The notes: generated by a model from the letters alone, not told the origin. A stretch of DNA of 34,106 nucleotides from Anaerovorax odorimutans DSM 5092 (GCF_000426305.1 NZ_AUFC01000030.1:1-34106), one strand, 5' to 3'; positions 12,727 through 20,525 are shown, counted from the stretch's first letter. A program made the numbers and translations.

Positions 12727-12921
12727 ATGTTTATTGAAGACATCGAAAAAAATTTAGTTAATACTGATTATATTAAACATATTAAGAAGTTTGAGGTTTC
12801 GGAAGAATTTGTTATTGCTGCTTATTTAGATAATGAAAAAGAGGTATTTTTATGTAAGACGGATAAAAAAGAAATTTTTAATTTAGAATGGCAAGCTTTG
12901 TGTCTTAAACTTCCTAAATAG
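12727..12921 (+). CDS. Small hypothetical protein of cassette 1
   Basis: 64 aa. ATG 12727 has AAGGAG eight bases upstream. It has its own promoter and ends ten bases before an intrinsic terminator, so it is a single-gene unit. The sequence (FIEDIEKNLVNTDYIKHIKK, FEVSEEFVIAAYLDNEKEVF) suggests a small alpha/beta protein without membrane segment or metal site. A cassette with the same promoter and a near-identical terminator recurs at 13772-14025 but encodes an unrelated protein. Function unknown. Confidence 0.7.
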   Translation: MFIEDIEKNLVNTDYIKHIKKFEVSEEFVIAAYLDNEKEVFLCKTDKKEIFNLEWQALCLKLPK

Positions 12922-12931
12922 AGATATTGCC

Positions 12932-12959
12932 AAGAACCTTTACATGAGGGTTCTTTTCT
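12932..12959 (+). terminator. Intrinsic terminator, cassette 1
   Basis: AAGAACC (12932-12938) and GGGTTCTT (12948-12955) form a stem with a loop of about nine bases, followed by TTCT. Nearly the same hairpin recurs at 13995-14025. Confidence 0.75.
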
Positions 12960-13028
12960 AATACATAAAGGAATTTCGCAGTCAACCGAGAAAGGAATGC
13001 GATTAATATAATAAATAAAATTTACAAT

Positions 13029-13730
13029 ATGGACTGTCTAGAAGGAATGAAAAACATTCCTGATGAATCTATAGATATGATCCTGTGTGATCTGCCATAT
13101 GGTACAACAGAATGCAAATGGGATAATGTTATTCCGTTTTCACCATTGTGGGAGCAATACGAAAGAATTATAAAGCCTAGAGGTGCAATGGTATTTACTG
13201 CAGCACAACCATTTACTACAAGTCTTATATATAGCAATAAGAAATTATTTAGATATTGCTGGTACTGGATTAAAAACCAGGTAACAGGATTTCCATTTGC
13301 TAAGTTTCAGCCACTACGATGTATTGAGGACATAGTAGTTTTTTATAAGCAAGCACCTACATATAACCCACAAGGGCTTGTAAGGCTAGAGAGACCTATA
13401 AAGAATTCGGGCAAAAATGGAGAGGATTGTGTATATAAGGTTAATAGCTTAAATAAACCTACACAGACTTTTTATACAAATTATCCGCGGCAGACATTAT
13501 ATTTTAAATGTCAAAGGGAAGGGCTTCATCCAACGCAAAAGCCAGTAGAACTATTTGAGTATCTAATTAAGACATATACGAATGAAGGGGATGTGGTATT
13601 GGATAATTGCATGGGGAGCGGAACTACGGCAGTAGCTTGTATTAATACTGGGAGACGGTTTATAGGCTTTGAGAATAATAAAGAATATTGTGAAACTGCA
13701 AGATATAGGATTAAGCAGCAAATTAGATAA
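13029..13730 (+). CDS. Orphan DNA N6-adenine methyltransferase
   Basis: 233 aa from ATG 13029. Motif IV is CDLPYGTT (DPPY class, with D-L-P-Y) near residue 20, and the SAM-binding motif NCMGSGTTAVAC lies near 195. So it is a beta-class type enzyme, catalytic motif first. It would methylate adenine in a short DNA site to protect phage DNA from host restriction; no restriction enzyme gene is near. No ribosome site precedes ATG 13029. The frame stays open upstream to read I-N-K-I-Y-N before it, as in many relatives, and AAAGGA lies 11 bases before an ATA at 13008. The true start may therefore be non-canonical. Confidence 0.92.
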   Translation: MDCLEGMKNIPDESIDMILCDLPYGTTECKWDNVIPFSPLWEQYERIIKPRGAMVFTAAQPFTTSLIYSNKKLFRYCWYWIKNQVTGFPFAKFQPLRCIEDIVVFYKQAPTYNPQGLVRLERPIKNSGKNGEDCVYKVNSLNKPTQTFYTNYPRQTLYFKCQREGLHPTQKPVELFEYLIKTYTNEGDVVLDNCMGSGTTAVACINTGRRFIGFENNKEYCETARYRIKQQIR

Positions 13731-13771
13731 TTAGAACTACCTATTGATAAATCTCCTTTTGCCGGATATGC

Positions 13772-13800
13772 TTGAATATTGGTAATGTTTGGAGTATGAT
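13772..13800 (+). promoter_or_regulatory. Duplicated promoter, copy 2
   Basis: TTGAAT (13772-13777) and TATGAT (13795-13800) are 17 bases apart and differ from copy 1 at only two spacer positions. The likeness continues into the GnAAAAAGGAG ribosome region. It drives the small ORF at 13826. Confidence 0.7.
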
Positions 13801-13825
13801 GGAAGCAAAAAAGGAGGAGAAGGAA

Positions 13826-13990
13826 ATGATTTCGGATTATGAAAAAGAAGCACTTAGATTATTGGACGATATTCTTGAACAGCTAAAAATGCTAAATCGG
13901 AAGGTGTCGGAGTTAGAATCTAACGAAGGAACAATTCGTGTTAAGTTGAACGAAATAAGAGACACCGTTTACGAGATCAGGAGAAAATAG
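13826..13990 (+). CDS. Small coiled-coil protein of cassette 2
   Basis: 54 aa. ATG 13826 is preceded by AAAAGGAGGAGAAGG. The protein is predicted wholly helical with a heptad-like pattern (LRLLDDILEQLKMLNRKVSE, then LNEIRDTVYEIRRK), so a coiled coil is likely. It has its own promoter and an intrinsic terminator five bases after its stop. It is not similar to the protein of cassette 1 despite the shared flanks. Function unknown; the longer reading frame upstream is only the promoter. Confidence 0.65.
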   Translation: MISDYEKEALRLLDDILEQLKMLNRKVSELESNEGTIRVKLNEIRDTVYEIRRK

Positions 13991-13994
13991 AGGC

Positions 13995-14025
13995 AGAACC
14001 TTCATATGAGGGTTCTTTTCTTTTA
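13995..14025 (+). terminator. Intrinsic terminator, cassette 2
   Basis: AGAACC (13995-14000) and GGGTTCT (14010-14016) form a stem followed by TTTCTTTT. The loop TTCATATGA is close to that of cassette 1 (TTTACATGA). Confidence 0.78.
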
Positions 14026-14057
14026 CCACAAAACAAACAACTAAGCGAGGTGAGGTG

Positions 14058-14171
14058 ATGCCAAGAGCAAGAAACCCGGACAGGTGCAATGTATTTGAAG
14101 GATACAAAGATAATGACAGAAAAAGTTTTGGGTTATTTTTTATTTTTGAAAACTATTCTATATTCTGGTAA
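14058..14171 (+). pseudogene. Decayed 5' copy of terS
   Basis: A 37-codon frame with a good ribosome site (GAGGTGAGGTG) begins MPRARNPDR and has Y16. The intact terS at 15033 begins MARQRSPNR and also has Y16, so R3, R5, P7, R9 and Y16 coincide. The DNA before both starts shares CAAAACAAAC exactly 29 bases upstream (14029-14038 and 15004-15013). After residue 20 the likeness to a terminase ends, and the stop lies in the -10 of the next promoter. It reads as the left-hand scar of an insertion or duplication at terS. Confidence 0.7.
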
Positions 14172-14174
14172 AAT
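14146..14174 (+). promoter_or_regulatory. Promoter of the cyclase-fold gene
   Basis: TTGAAA (14146-14151), 17 bases, then TAAAAT (14169-14174) preceded by TGG, an extended -10. It is a strong sigma-A promoter that does not depend on the phage late regulator and lies 25 bases before the gene start. Confidence 0.75.
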
Positions 14175-14198
14175 GGAGTAGAAAGGAAGGTGAAAACA

Positions 14199-14984
14199 AT
14201 GATATACGAAGAATATTGTGTGGCTTTTATAGATATATTAGGGTTTAAAAATATGTCTTCAAAAGAAAACATAGAAAAATATAGTGTAATAATTAATGGT
14301 GCGATTAAAGATATGAGAGAAATGAAAGTAAAGAAAAATCTGACAGGATCTGATAGTAACATTCCCGATTCAATAAAAACGATTCAATTTGCAGATAGCA
14401 TTGTTATTCTTTTCCCTAAAACTCCTTATGTATGTTTGTTAGCTATTAGAAAAATTATGGCATTACAGTTTAAACTCTCTTTAAAAGGTGTTTTTGTAAG
14501 AGGCGCAATTAACTCCGGTGGAATGTATATTGATAAAGAAAACGACATCTATTATGGTGAAGCTTGGAATAAAGCTGTAATGCAGGAATCTGAAGCAATA
14601 CATCCTAGAATTTTATTAGAAAATTCATTAGCACATTTAATTAGTGAGTGGTTATTAAAAATTAATGAAAGTACCGGAGAATTTTATATTGATCAGGATG
14701 GATACTATGTTCTCCAATCTTATGGAGGCACTGCAGCATTTGATTTAGAGATTAACTATAAAGATAGTTTAAAGCAAATACTGCAGATAATTGAGAAAAG
14801 TATCTCTGAGAATAATTTAGATGATAAAATATTAAGAAAGTATCTTTTTTTAGTTAAATCAATAAAATATTCTAGCTCTGGAAATATTAGTGAGGCTGAT
14901 TATGTATATACAAATATTATAGAGAAATTAATAGGGAGAGATTTTAATGATGAGGCAACAAAAAGAATTCGAAAAAATATTTAA
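14199..14984 (+). CDS. Stand-alone nucleotidyl-cyclase-fold protein (moron)
   Basis: 261 aa. ATG 14199 with AAGGAAGGTGA upstream; GTG 14190 is inside that site. The protein reads like a class III nucleotide cyclase core: FIDILGFK (D12) matches the FxDIxGFT metal motif. IQFADSIVIL (D66) matches the second metal strand. VRGAINSGGMY (R101) with IYYGEAWNKAVMQESEAIHP and R137 matches the GIxxG...GxxVNxAxRxE region. A helical C-terminal part (about 170-261) follows. This FIDILGF-type family is mostly called hypothetical. Class III-type cyclases make the signal in Pycsar anti-phage systems, but no effector gene adjoins. Own promoter and position inside a terS duplication mark a lysogen-expressed cargo gene. 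Product and activity are inference. Confidence 0.75.
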   Translation: MIYEEYCVAFIDILGFKNMSSKENIEKYSVIINGAIKDMREMKVKKNLTGSDSNIPDSIKTIQFADSIVILFPKTPYVCLLAIRKIMALQFKLSLKGVFVRGAINSGGMYIDKENDIYYGEAWNKAVMQESEAIHPRILLENSLAHLISEWLLKINESTGEFYIDQDGYYVLQSYGGTAAFDLEINYKDSLKQILQIIEKSISENNLDDKILRKYLFLVKSIKYSSSGNISEADYVYTNIIEKLIGRDFNDEATKRIRKNI

Positions 14985-15032
14985 CTTGTAGTCTTTAAAT
15001 ACCCAAAACAAACGAATGAGAGGTGGTGAGGC

Positions 15033-15779
15033 TTGGCAAGACAGAGAAGTCCAAACAGAGAAAAAGCAAAGAAATTATATTTACAATCAAACGGAGCAAT
15101 GAAATTAATTGACATTGCTGCCAAATTAGATATAAAAGATTCACAGGTGAGAAAATGGAAATCTCAAGATAAATGGGATGCCGAGCTAAAAGGAACGTTA
15201 CCAAATGCCAAAAGGAGCGTTACTAATCGTAAAGGTGGTCAGCCTGGCAATAAGAATGCTTTAGATGGCGGTGCTCCCCCCGAAAACAAAAACGCAGAAA
15301 AACACGGTTTCTTTTCTAAGTGGCTTCCGAAAGAGACATTAGAAATTATAAATCAGATGCCGAAGGATCCATTAGATGTTTTATGGGATCAGATACAAAT
15401 TGCTTATGCAGCGATCGTACGAGCACAACAGATTATGTATGTGAGAGATCAGCAAGATGTTACTAAGTCTAAAATTGGTGAAGGATATAGTGATACCGGA
15501 AGTTCAGAAAAATGGGAAGTGCAGCAAGCATGGGATAAACAAGGGAACTTTCTAAAAGCACAGGCAAGAGCCCAATCGGAACTGAGATCTATGATTAAGC
15601 AATATGACGAACTACTACATAAAAACTGGGACTTAGCTACAGAGGAACAGAAAGCAAGGATTGAGAATATTAAAGCTAATACGGCAAAGATAAAAGGAGA
15701 AGATACAGAAAATAACAACGAAGATGACGGCTTCATGGAAGCACTTGAAGGAAAGGTTGATGAAGTATGGCAAGAGTAA
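15033..15779 (+). CDS. terS: Terminase small subunit
   Basis: 248 aa. TTG start at 15033 behind AGAGGTGGTGAGG. The N-terminal MARQRSPNREKA, then IAAKLDIKDSQVRKWKSQDKWD (about 25-50), is the helix-turn-helix of Firmicutes phage small terminases. A Gly/Asn/Pro-rich hinge (GGQPGNKNALDGGAPPENKN) and a long helical oligomerisation region follow. It recognises the packaging site and passes DNA to the large subunit, whose gene overlaps by 13 bases. A broken copy of its first 20 codons lies 975 bp upstream, on the other side of the cyclase-fold gene. Confidence 0.93.
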   Translation: MARQRSPNREKAKKLYLQSNGAMKLIDIAAKLDIKDSQVRKWKSQDKWDAELKGTLPNAKRSVTNRKGGQPGNKNALDGGAPPENKNAEKHGFFSKWLPKETLEIINQMPKDPLDVLWDQIQIAYAAIVRAQQIMYVRDQQDVTKSKIGEGYSDTGSSEKWEVQQAWDKQGNFLKAQARAQSELRSMIKQYDELLHKNWDLATEEQKARIENIKANTAKIKGEDTENNNEDDGFMEALEGKVDEVWQE

Positions 15780-17083
15780 AGAAAGCTATATTTAAGTTCA
15801 AGCCTTTTTCAAATAAGCAGCTAAAAATACTTACGTGGTGGCTTCCAAATTCCCCGGTAAAAGATAAAGATGGAATTATAGCAGACGGTGCAATTAGATC
15901 CGGTAAAACGGTATCAATGGCGCTGTCTTTTGTTATGTGGGCTATGTATAGCTTTTCAGAACAAAACTTTGCTATGTGTGGTAAGACGATTGGTTCGTTT
16001 AGGCGTAATGTGCTTACAGTCCTTAAATTAATGCTATGGTCTAGAGGTTATAAATGCAAAGATCATAGGGCAGATAATTTATTAGAAGTTACTCGTAAAG
16101 GCGTAACAAACTATTTTTATATCTTCGGCGGTAAGGATGAACGATCTCAAGACCTCATTCAGGGTATTACACTAGCCGGTGTGTTTTTCGATGAAGTCGC
16201 ACTGATGCCGGAATCATTTGTCAATCAAGCAACTGGGCGTTGTTCTGTTGAGGGTTCAAAGTTTTGGTTTAACTGCAATCCAAACAATCCGTATCATTGG
16301 TTCAAAACAAACTGGATTGACAGGGTGAAAGAAAAAAATATTATTTATCTACACTTTACAATGGATGATAATTTTTCGTTATCTGACAAAATAAAAGAGC
16401 GTTACAAGTCCATGTATGTAGGTGTATTTTTTAAACGGTTTATTCTTGGACTTTGGGTTGCTGCTGAAGGTATTATATACACTTTATTCGCGGAAGAACC
16501 TAATGACTTTATAATTGACACGCTAACAGAACCAATCAAACATGCTGTTATCGGGGTTGACTTTGGTGGTAGTAAATCCGCACACAGTTTTACCCTCACC
16601 GGATTTACTCCCGGGTATAAAAAAGTAATCATACTTGACGAGTATTACCACAACAATGTAAAGGACGGCAGGTTGTCACCTACGCAGCTTGACGATGCTT
16701 TTGTAGACTTTGTAAAAAGAGCAAAGCAAAAGTATCCAGTATATGAGGTTTATTGCGACAGCGCAGAGCAGACGCTAATTGAGGGATTCGAGGTTGCGGC
16801 AGCTAAAAACAGACTAGGTGTCATGGTTAAAAACGCTATTAAAGGACCTATAAATGACAGAATCGCTTTTTACTGTAGCCTTATGGCGCAGGGGCGATTT
16901 TTTATTTACAAACATTGTACTGCTACAATTGGAGCCTTATCCAGCGCAGTCTATGATTCAAAGAAATTAACAGAGGATGTAAGATTGGACGATGGAATTA
17001 TGAACATAGATAGCTTAGACAGCATGGAATATTCAACAGAAAGTGTTCAGAGCGATATCATGTATCTGAATTTAAGGAGGTGA
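15767..17083 (+). CDS. terL: Terminase large subunit
   Basis: 438 aa DNA-packaging motor of the Terminase_3 type. Walker A is GAIRSGKT (41-48), and Walker B is GVFFDEVALM with D142-E143 near 138-147. The C-terminal RNase H-like nuclease begins at HAVIGVDFGGSKSAHSF (about 258). ATG 15767 overlaps the end of terS. It cuts concatemeric DNA and pumps it into the prohead through the portal encoded next. Length is normal for A118/SPP1-like phages. Confidence 0.97.
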   Translation: MARVKKAIFKFKPFSNKQLKILTWWLPNSPVKDKDGIIADGAIRSGKTVSMALSFVMWAMYSFSEQNFAMCGKTIGSFRRNVLTVLKLMLWSRGYKCKDHRADNLLEVTRKGVTNYFYIFGGKDERSQDLIQGITLAGVFFDEVALMPESFVNQATGRCSVEGSKFWFNCNPNNPYHWFKTNWIDRVKEKNIIYLHFTMDDNFSLSDKIKERYKSMYVGVFFKRFILGLWVAAEGIIYTLFAEEPNDFIIDTLTEPIKHAVIGVDFGGSKSAHSFTLTGFTPGYKKVIILDEYYHNNVKDGRLSPTQLDDAFVDFVKRAKQKYPVYEVYCDSAEQTLIEGFEVAAAKNRLGVMVKNAIKGPINDRIAFYCSLMAQGRFFIYKHCTATIGALSSAVYDSKKLTEDVRLDDGIMNIDSLDSMEYSTESVQSDIMYLNLRR

Positions 17084-17087
17084 TAAA

Positions 17088-18446
17088 TTGCAAGCCATAA
17101 CGCAATATTTAAAAAATCAAGGCTATATAGCTATTGACGATACTTATTATTCGCACATAACTTTGTGGCAAAAATGGTATAAGGGCAAAGTTAATACTTT
17201 TCACAACTATAGACAATATAATGGCAGAAAAAAAGTAAACCGTACTCGAAAAACTCTTGGCATGGGCAAAACGGTGTCAGAAGATTGGGCAAATTTGCTG
17301 CTGAATGAAAAGGTTATCATAACAGCCGGAGAAGATACAATTAACAAAGCAATATGGGGAGTGCTTGATGAGAATGATTTTAGAGTTAGAGGGAATCAAT
17401 TAATAGAACTTGCGTTTGCTATGGGAACAGGCGCATTGGTTGAATACAAAGATGGTGATAAAGTAATTATTGACTATATAAGAGCAGGAATGATTTATCC
17501 GTTATCTTGGGACAATGGAATAATAAAAGAATGTGCTTTTGCAAGTGAAAAAATAGAGGGAAAAAATAAAAAAGTTTATCTCAATATACATCATCTTAAC
17601 GAACAAGGTAATTATGTTATCGAAAATAAAATGTTTATCCGCAACGGTAACAATTTAACACCAACGGACTTGCCTGACGGTGTAGCAGAACAAGTATTGA
17701 CAGGCTCTAGCGTACCACTGTTTCAGATTATAAAACCTAACATAGTTAATAATGTAGACTTAGACTGCTCTATGGGAATAAGTATTTATGCCAATGCCAT
17801 AGACCAGTTAGAGGGTTGTGACCTTGTCTATGATTCGTACTGTAATGAGTTCAGGCTAGGCAAAAAAAGAATAATGGTGCCTATCACAATGTCTCAAATG
17901 TTAATGGAAGATGATGGGACAATGACACCAATATTCGATGATAACGACACAGAATTTTATTCGATGCAAGCCAGCAAAGATGCAGAGCAGAAACTGCAAG
18001 AAATAAACATGCAGATCAGGGCAGACGACCATGATAAAGGCATGGACAAAGCTCTTGCATTACTATCTAAAAAATGCGGAATGGGTAATGACAGATATAA
18101 GTTTGAAAACGGTCAGGTTAAAACTGCAACGGAGGTCATATCTGAAAAATCAGACTTGTATCAGAATCTAAAAAAGCATGAAATCATTTTGGAAAGCGCT
18201 TTATTTGATATGGTAACAGCTATTGCGTCATTATTAGGACTAACTACAAAGCTTGACATAACAATCAATTTTGATGATAGCATAATTGAGGATTCAAATG
18301 CTGAAAAAATGCGATTTTTGCAGGAAATCAGAGATGGAGTAAGACAAAAGTGGGAATACAGAGTTAAATTCTTGGGGGAAACCGAAGAACAGGCACAAAA
18401 GATGGTGACACAAGACGTATCAAACGACGGTTTAATGAACTTTTAA
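17088..18446 (+). CDS. Portal protein, SPP1 Gp6-like
   Basis: 452 aa. TTG start at 17088 behind AAGGAGGTGATAAA. Its length and place directly after terL, and the pattern NQLIELAFAMGTGALVEYKD with the later region LEGCDLVYDSYCNEFRLGKK, fit the SPP1 Gp6-like portal family (Phage_portal_2). It forms the 12-subunit ring at one capsid vertex through which DNA enters and leaves. It is followed 12 bases later by the MuF-type minor capsid gene, the usual order. Confidence 0.92.
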   Translation: MQAITQYLKNQGYIAIDDTYYSHITLWQKWYKGKVNTFHNYRQYNGRKKVNRTRKTLGMGKTVSEDWANLLLNEKVIITAGEDTINKAIWGVLDENDFRVRGNQLIELAFAMGTGALVEYKDGDKVIIDYIRAGMIYPLSWDNGIIKECAFASEKIEGKNKKVYLNIHHLNEQGNYVIENKMFIRNGNNLTPTDLPDGVAEQVLTGSSVPLFQIIKPNIVNNVDLDCSMGISIYANAIDQLEGCDLVYDSYCNEFRLGKKRIMVPITMSQMLMEDDGTMTPIFDDNDTEFYSMQASKDAEQKLQEINMQIRADDHDKGMDKALALLSKKCGMGNDRYKFENGQVKTATEVISEKSDLYQNLKKHEIILESALFDMVTAIASLLGLTTKLDITINFDDSIIEDSNAEKMRFLQEIRDGVRQKWEYRVKFLGETEEQAQKMVTQDVSNDGLMNF

Positions 18447-18458
18447 GGGGTTGGTTAA

Positions 18459-20192
18459 ATGCTTAGACCTACATACATAGATAATCTCCCTAACAATCTA
18501 GTCGACCTTTATAGTCAAGCTGAAACTGATATTATAATTGATATTGCTCGTAGATTAACAACCTACGATTTTTTTATACCTTCTGCAGAGCACCAATTTA
18601 GAAAACTTCAAGACATGGGGCTTCTATACGATGAGATATTAAAAAAACTAACAGCTACAACTGGTATAGCAAAAGAACAGCTTGAAAGCCTCATAAAAGA
18701 GGCAGGAGCCGAAACACTGAAACATGATGATTCAATATACCGAAAAGCAGGAAAAACACCGACACCGCTTGATTCTAACCCAGCTATGCAATTGACTCTT
18801 GCAGCAGGGATAAAGAAAACTAATAGTTTATTTGAAAACTTAACCCGAACGACAGCTAATACAGCAACTAAGCAGTTTGAAAATGCATTAGATAGAATTT
18901 ATATGCAGATTACTTCCGGGGCTTTTGATTACAATAGCTCAATAAGGATGGTGGTTAAAGACTTAGCCTCCAAGGGTGTTGCTACCGTTCAATATTCTAG
19001 TGGGCATATTGATTACATGGAAGTAGCTGTAAGAAGGGCAACTGTAACAGGAGTTAATCAAACTGCAGCCAAACTTCAAGAGGCAAGAGCAGATGAGATG
19101 GGAAGTGACTTAGTAGAGACCACTGCTCATGCAGGGGCAAGACCAGAACATCAACTATGGCAGGGTAAGATATTTAGTCGAAGTGGTAAGCATCCGAAAT
19201 ATCCGGATTTTGTTTCATCTACAGGATATGGCACCGGTGAGGGCCTTTGTGGGTGGAATTGCAGACATAACTTTTTCCCGTATTTTGAGGGTATCTCTGA
19301 ACCGGCTTACAATAAAGCTGAGCTAGAAGAAATGAATGCCAAAAACTACACCTATAACGGGCAAGCCATGACGGAATATGAGGCAACACAAAGACAACGG
19401 CATATAGAACGTCAGATTCGAAAATGGAAGCGTGAGTATGCAGGTATGGAAGCTGTAGGTATGCCAACGGATGAATCAATATCCAAGATTTCAGCATGGC
19501 AGCGTACACAGAAGGACTTTATAAAGCAAACAGGGTTAAAACGCCAGACTGAAAGGGAACAAATTCCCGAGTTTGGTAAGAGCCAAGCGGGGAAAGTATC
19601 AGCAAGTATAAAAAATAGTGCTTCTAAAAGCGGCAAAGGTAGTATAATAGATAATAATAAAGTTGGACTTAAAGATAATGCAGATCAAAACTTTGAGAAG
19701 GCTTTTAATAAAGCGGTAGATCACGGTAAAAAGACAGGTAATGAATGCTTATTATGGCTTGATGCTAATGGTATGGAAGTAGTAAAGGTAGCTACAGGCA
19801 ATAAAGACAGCGTAGCTATCAATCAGGAAACCATAGATTATTTGATGAGTGCAAAAGAAAATACAGTAATATCTTTGCACAATCACCCAAAAAGCTCTGC
19901 TTTTTCTCCTGAAGATATTAACATAGCTTGTCATTTTAAAGCAGTTAAAGAGATGCGAGTTATTGGGCATGATGGGACGAAGTATTATCTTGAAATAGGA
20001 GAAGGCGACAGACCTTCTATGAATGAGATAAGAAAGGAGTACGAAGAGGCTAAAAATAAAACACATGATAAGTATTATAAGATATTTATTGAGACAGGAG
20101 ATACAGCAGCGACTTGGAAAGAACATTCGAATGAAATTAATGAAGCTATTGCTAAAAAATTTAAATGGAACTACAGGAGGGAAATTGAATGA
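18459..20192 (+). CDS. MuF-type minor capsid protein with JAMM-like C-terminal domain
   Basis: 577 aa. Residues about 1-310 are a Phage_min_cap2/MuF-type head protein (MLRPTYIDNLPNNLVDLYSQ, then the signature GEGLCGWNCRHNFFPYFEG near 262-280). After a Ser/Lys linker (about 370-400) residues about 405-577 form an extra domain. It contains ISLHNHPKSSAFSPEDI with H474, H476, S483 and D486, the HxHP...SxxD pattern of JAMM/RadC-like metallopeptidases, and an upstream acidic strand (ANGMEVVKV). MuF proteins with C-terminal toxin-like enzyme domains are a known type and may be delivered with DNA. The substrate is unknown. It overlaps a 50-aa gene by four bases. Confidence 0.88.
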   Translation: MLRPTYIDNLPNNLVDLYSQAETDIIIDIARRLTTYDFFIPSAEHQFRKLQDMGLLYDEILKKLTATTGIAKEQLESLIKEAGAETLKHDDSIYRKAGKTPTPLDSNPAMQLTLAAGIKKTNSLFENLTRTTANTATKQFENALDRIYMQITSGAFDYNSSIRMVVKDLASKGVATVQYSSGHIDYMEVAVRRATVTGVNQTAAKLQEARADEMGSDLVETTAHAGARPEHQLWQGKIFSRSGKHPKYPDFVSSTGYGTGEGLCGWNCRHNFFPYFEGISEPAYNKAELEEMNAKNYTYNGQAMTEYEATQRQRHIERQIRKWKREYAGMEAVGMPTDESISKISAWQRTQKDFIKQTGLKRQTEREQIPEFGKSQAGKVSASIKNSASKSGKGSIIDNNKVGLKDNADQNFEKAFNKAVDHGKKTGNECLLWLDANGMEVVKVATGNKDSVAINQETIDYLMSAKENTVISLHNHPKSSAFSPEDINIACHFKAVKEMRVIGHDGTKYYLEIGEGDRPSMNEIRKEYEEAKNKTHDKYYKIFIETGDTAATWKEHSNEINEAIAKKFKWNYRREIE

Positions 20193-20341
20193 AAGAAATA
20201 CTGATGCCTGATGAATATATCCCAGACTATAGCTTGTCACAAGAGGAAGAACAAAAGCGATACAATGAGCATTTAAAAAAGTCCAAAAAAGCATGGGCTA
20301 AACTTGAAAAATTAGATGAAAAGCCAAAAAAAATGGAATAA
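20189..20341 (+). CDS. Small charged protein coupled to the MuF-JAMM gene
   Basis: 50 aa. ATG 20189 overlaps the preceding stop (ATGA) and has AGGAGG eight bases upstream. The sequence (MKEILMPDEYIPDYSLSQEE, then YNEHLKKSKKAWAKLEKLDE) is charged and helical in its second half. A strong terminator begins at the base after its stop. Tight coupling to a gene with an enzyme-like tail makes an immunity or chaperone role thinkable, but it may equally be an ordinary small head gene. Confidence 0.65.
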   Translation: MKEILMPDEYIPDYSLSQEEEQKRYNEHLKKSKKAWAKLEKLDEKPKKME

Positions 20342-20369
20342 GCTGCTTGCAAATGCAGGCGGTATTTTT
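20342..20369 (+). terminator. Intrinsic terminator after the packaging genes
   Basis: GCTGCTTGC (20342-20350) pairs over nine bases, with three G-U pairs, with GCAGGCGGT (20355-20363) around an AAAT loop. ATTTTTA follows. Confidence 0.65.
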
Positions 20370-20444
20370 ATACTCATTTGAGGAAATAATCCTTTATCTC
20401 GTCCTAAACATGACGTTAAAAGGTTTATTTTTATTATCAAAATT

Positions 20445-20503
20445 GGCTTATCTGCAAGCCTAAAACAGCAGAACGGCGGGAGCTGGCGACCTCCTAAAAC
20501 GCC
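20445..20503 (+). ncRNA. Structured leader before the scaffold gene
   Basis: Two hairpins can form: GGCTT (20445-20449) with AAGCC (20456-20460), and GGCG plus GGAG (20475-20482) with CTCC (20491-20494) and CGCC (20500-20503). The scaffold ribosome site follows 9 bases later. The GC-rich second hairpin stands out in AT-rich DNA. It may control translation of scaffold and capsid. The rest of 20370-20525 shows no ORF and no convincing promoter. Confidence 0.4.
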
Positions 20504-20525
20504 TAACCGGAAAGGAGAAATATAA

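Noticed and set aside
13029-13730. Restriction-modification system.
   Set aside because: Only a methyltransferase is present; neighbouring small ORFs show no nuclease motif.
13772-13990. A longer frame starting at TTG 13772 for the small coiled-coil gene.
   Set aside because: Its first 18 codons are the duplicated promoter and ribosome site; ATG 13826 has the proper ribosome site.
14199-14984. Complete Pycsar operon.
   Set aside because: No effector gene with TIR, transmembrane or cyclic-nucleotide-binding features adjoins; terS follows directly.
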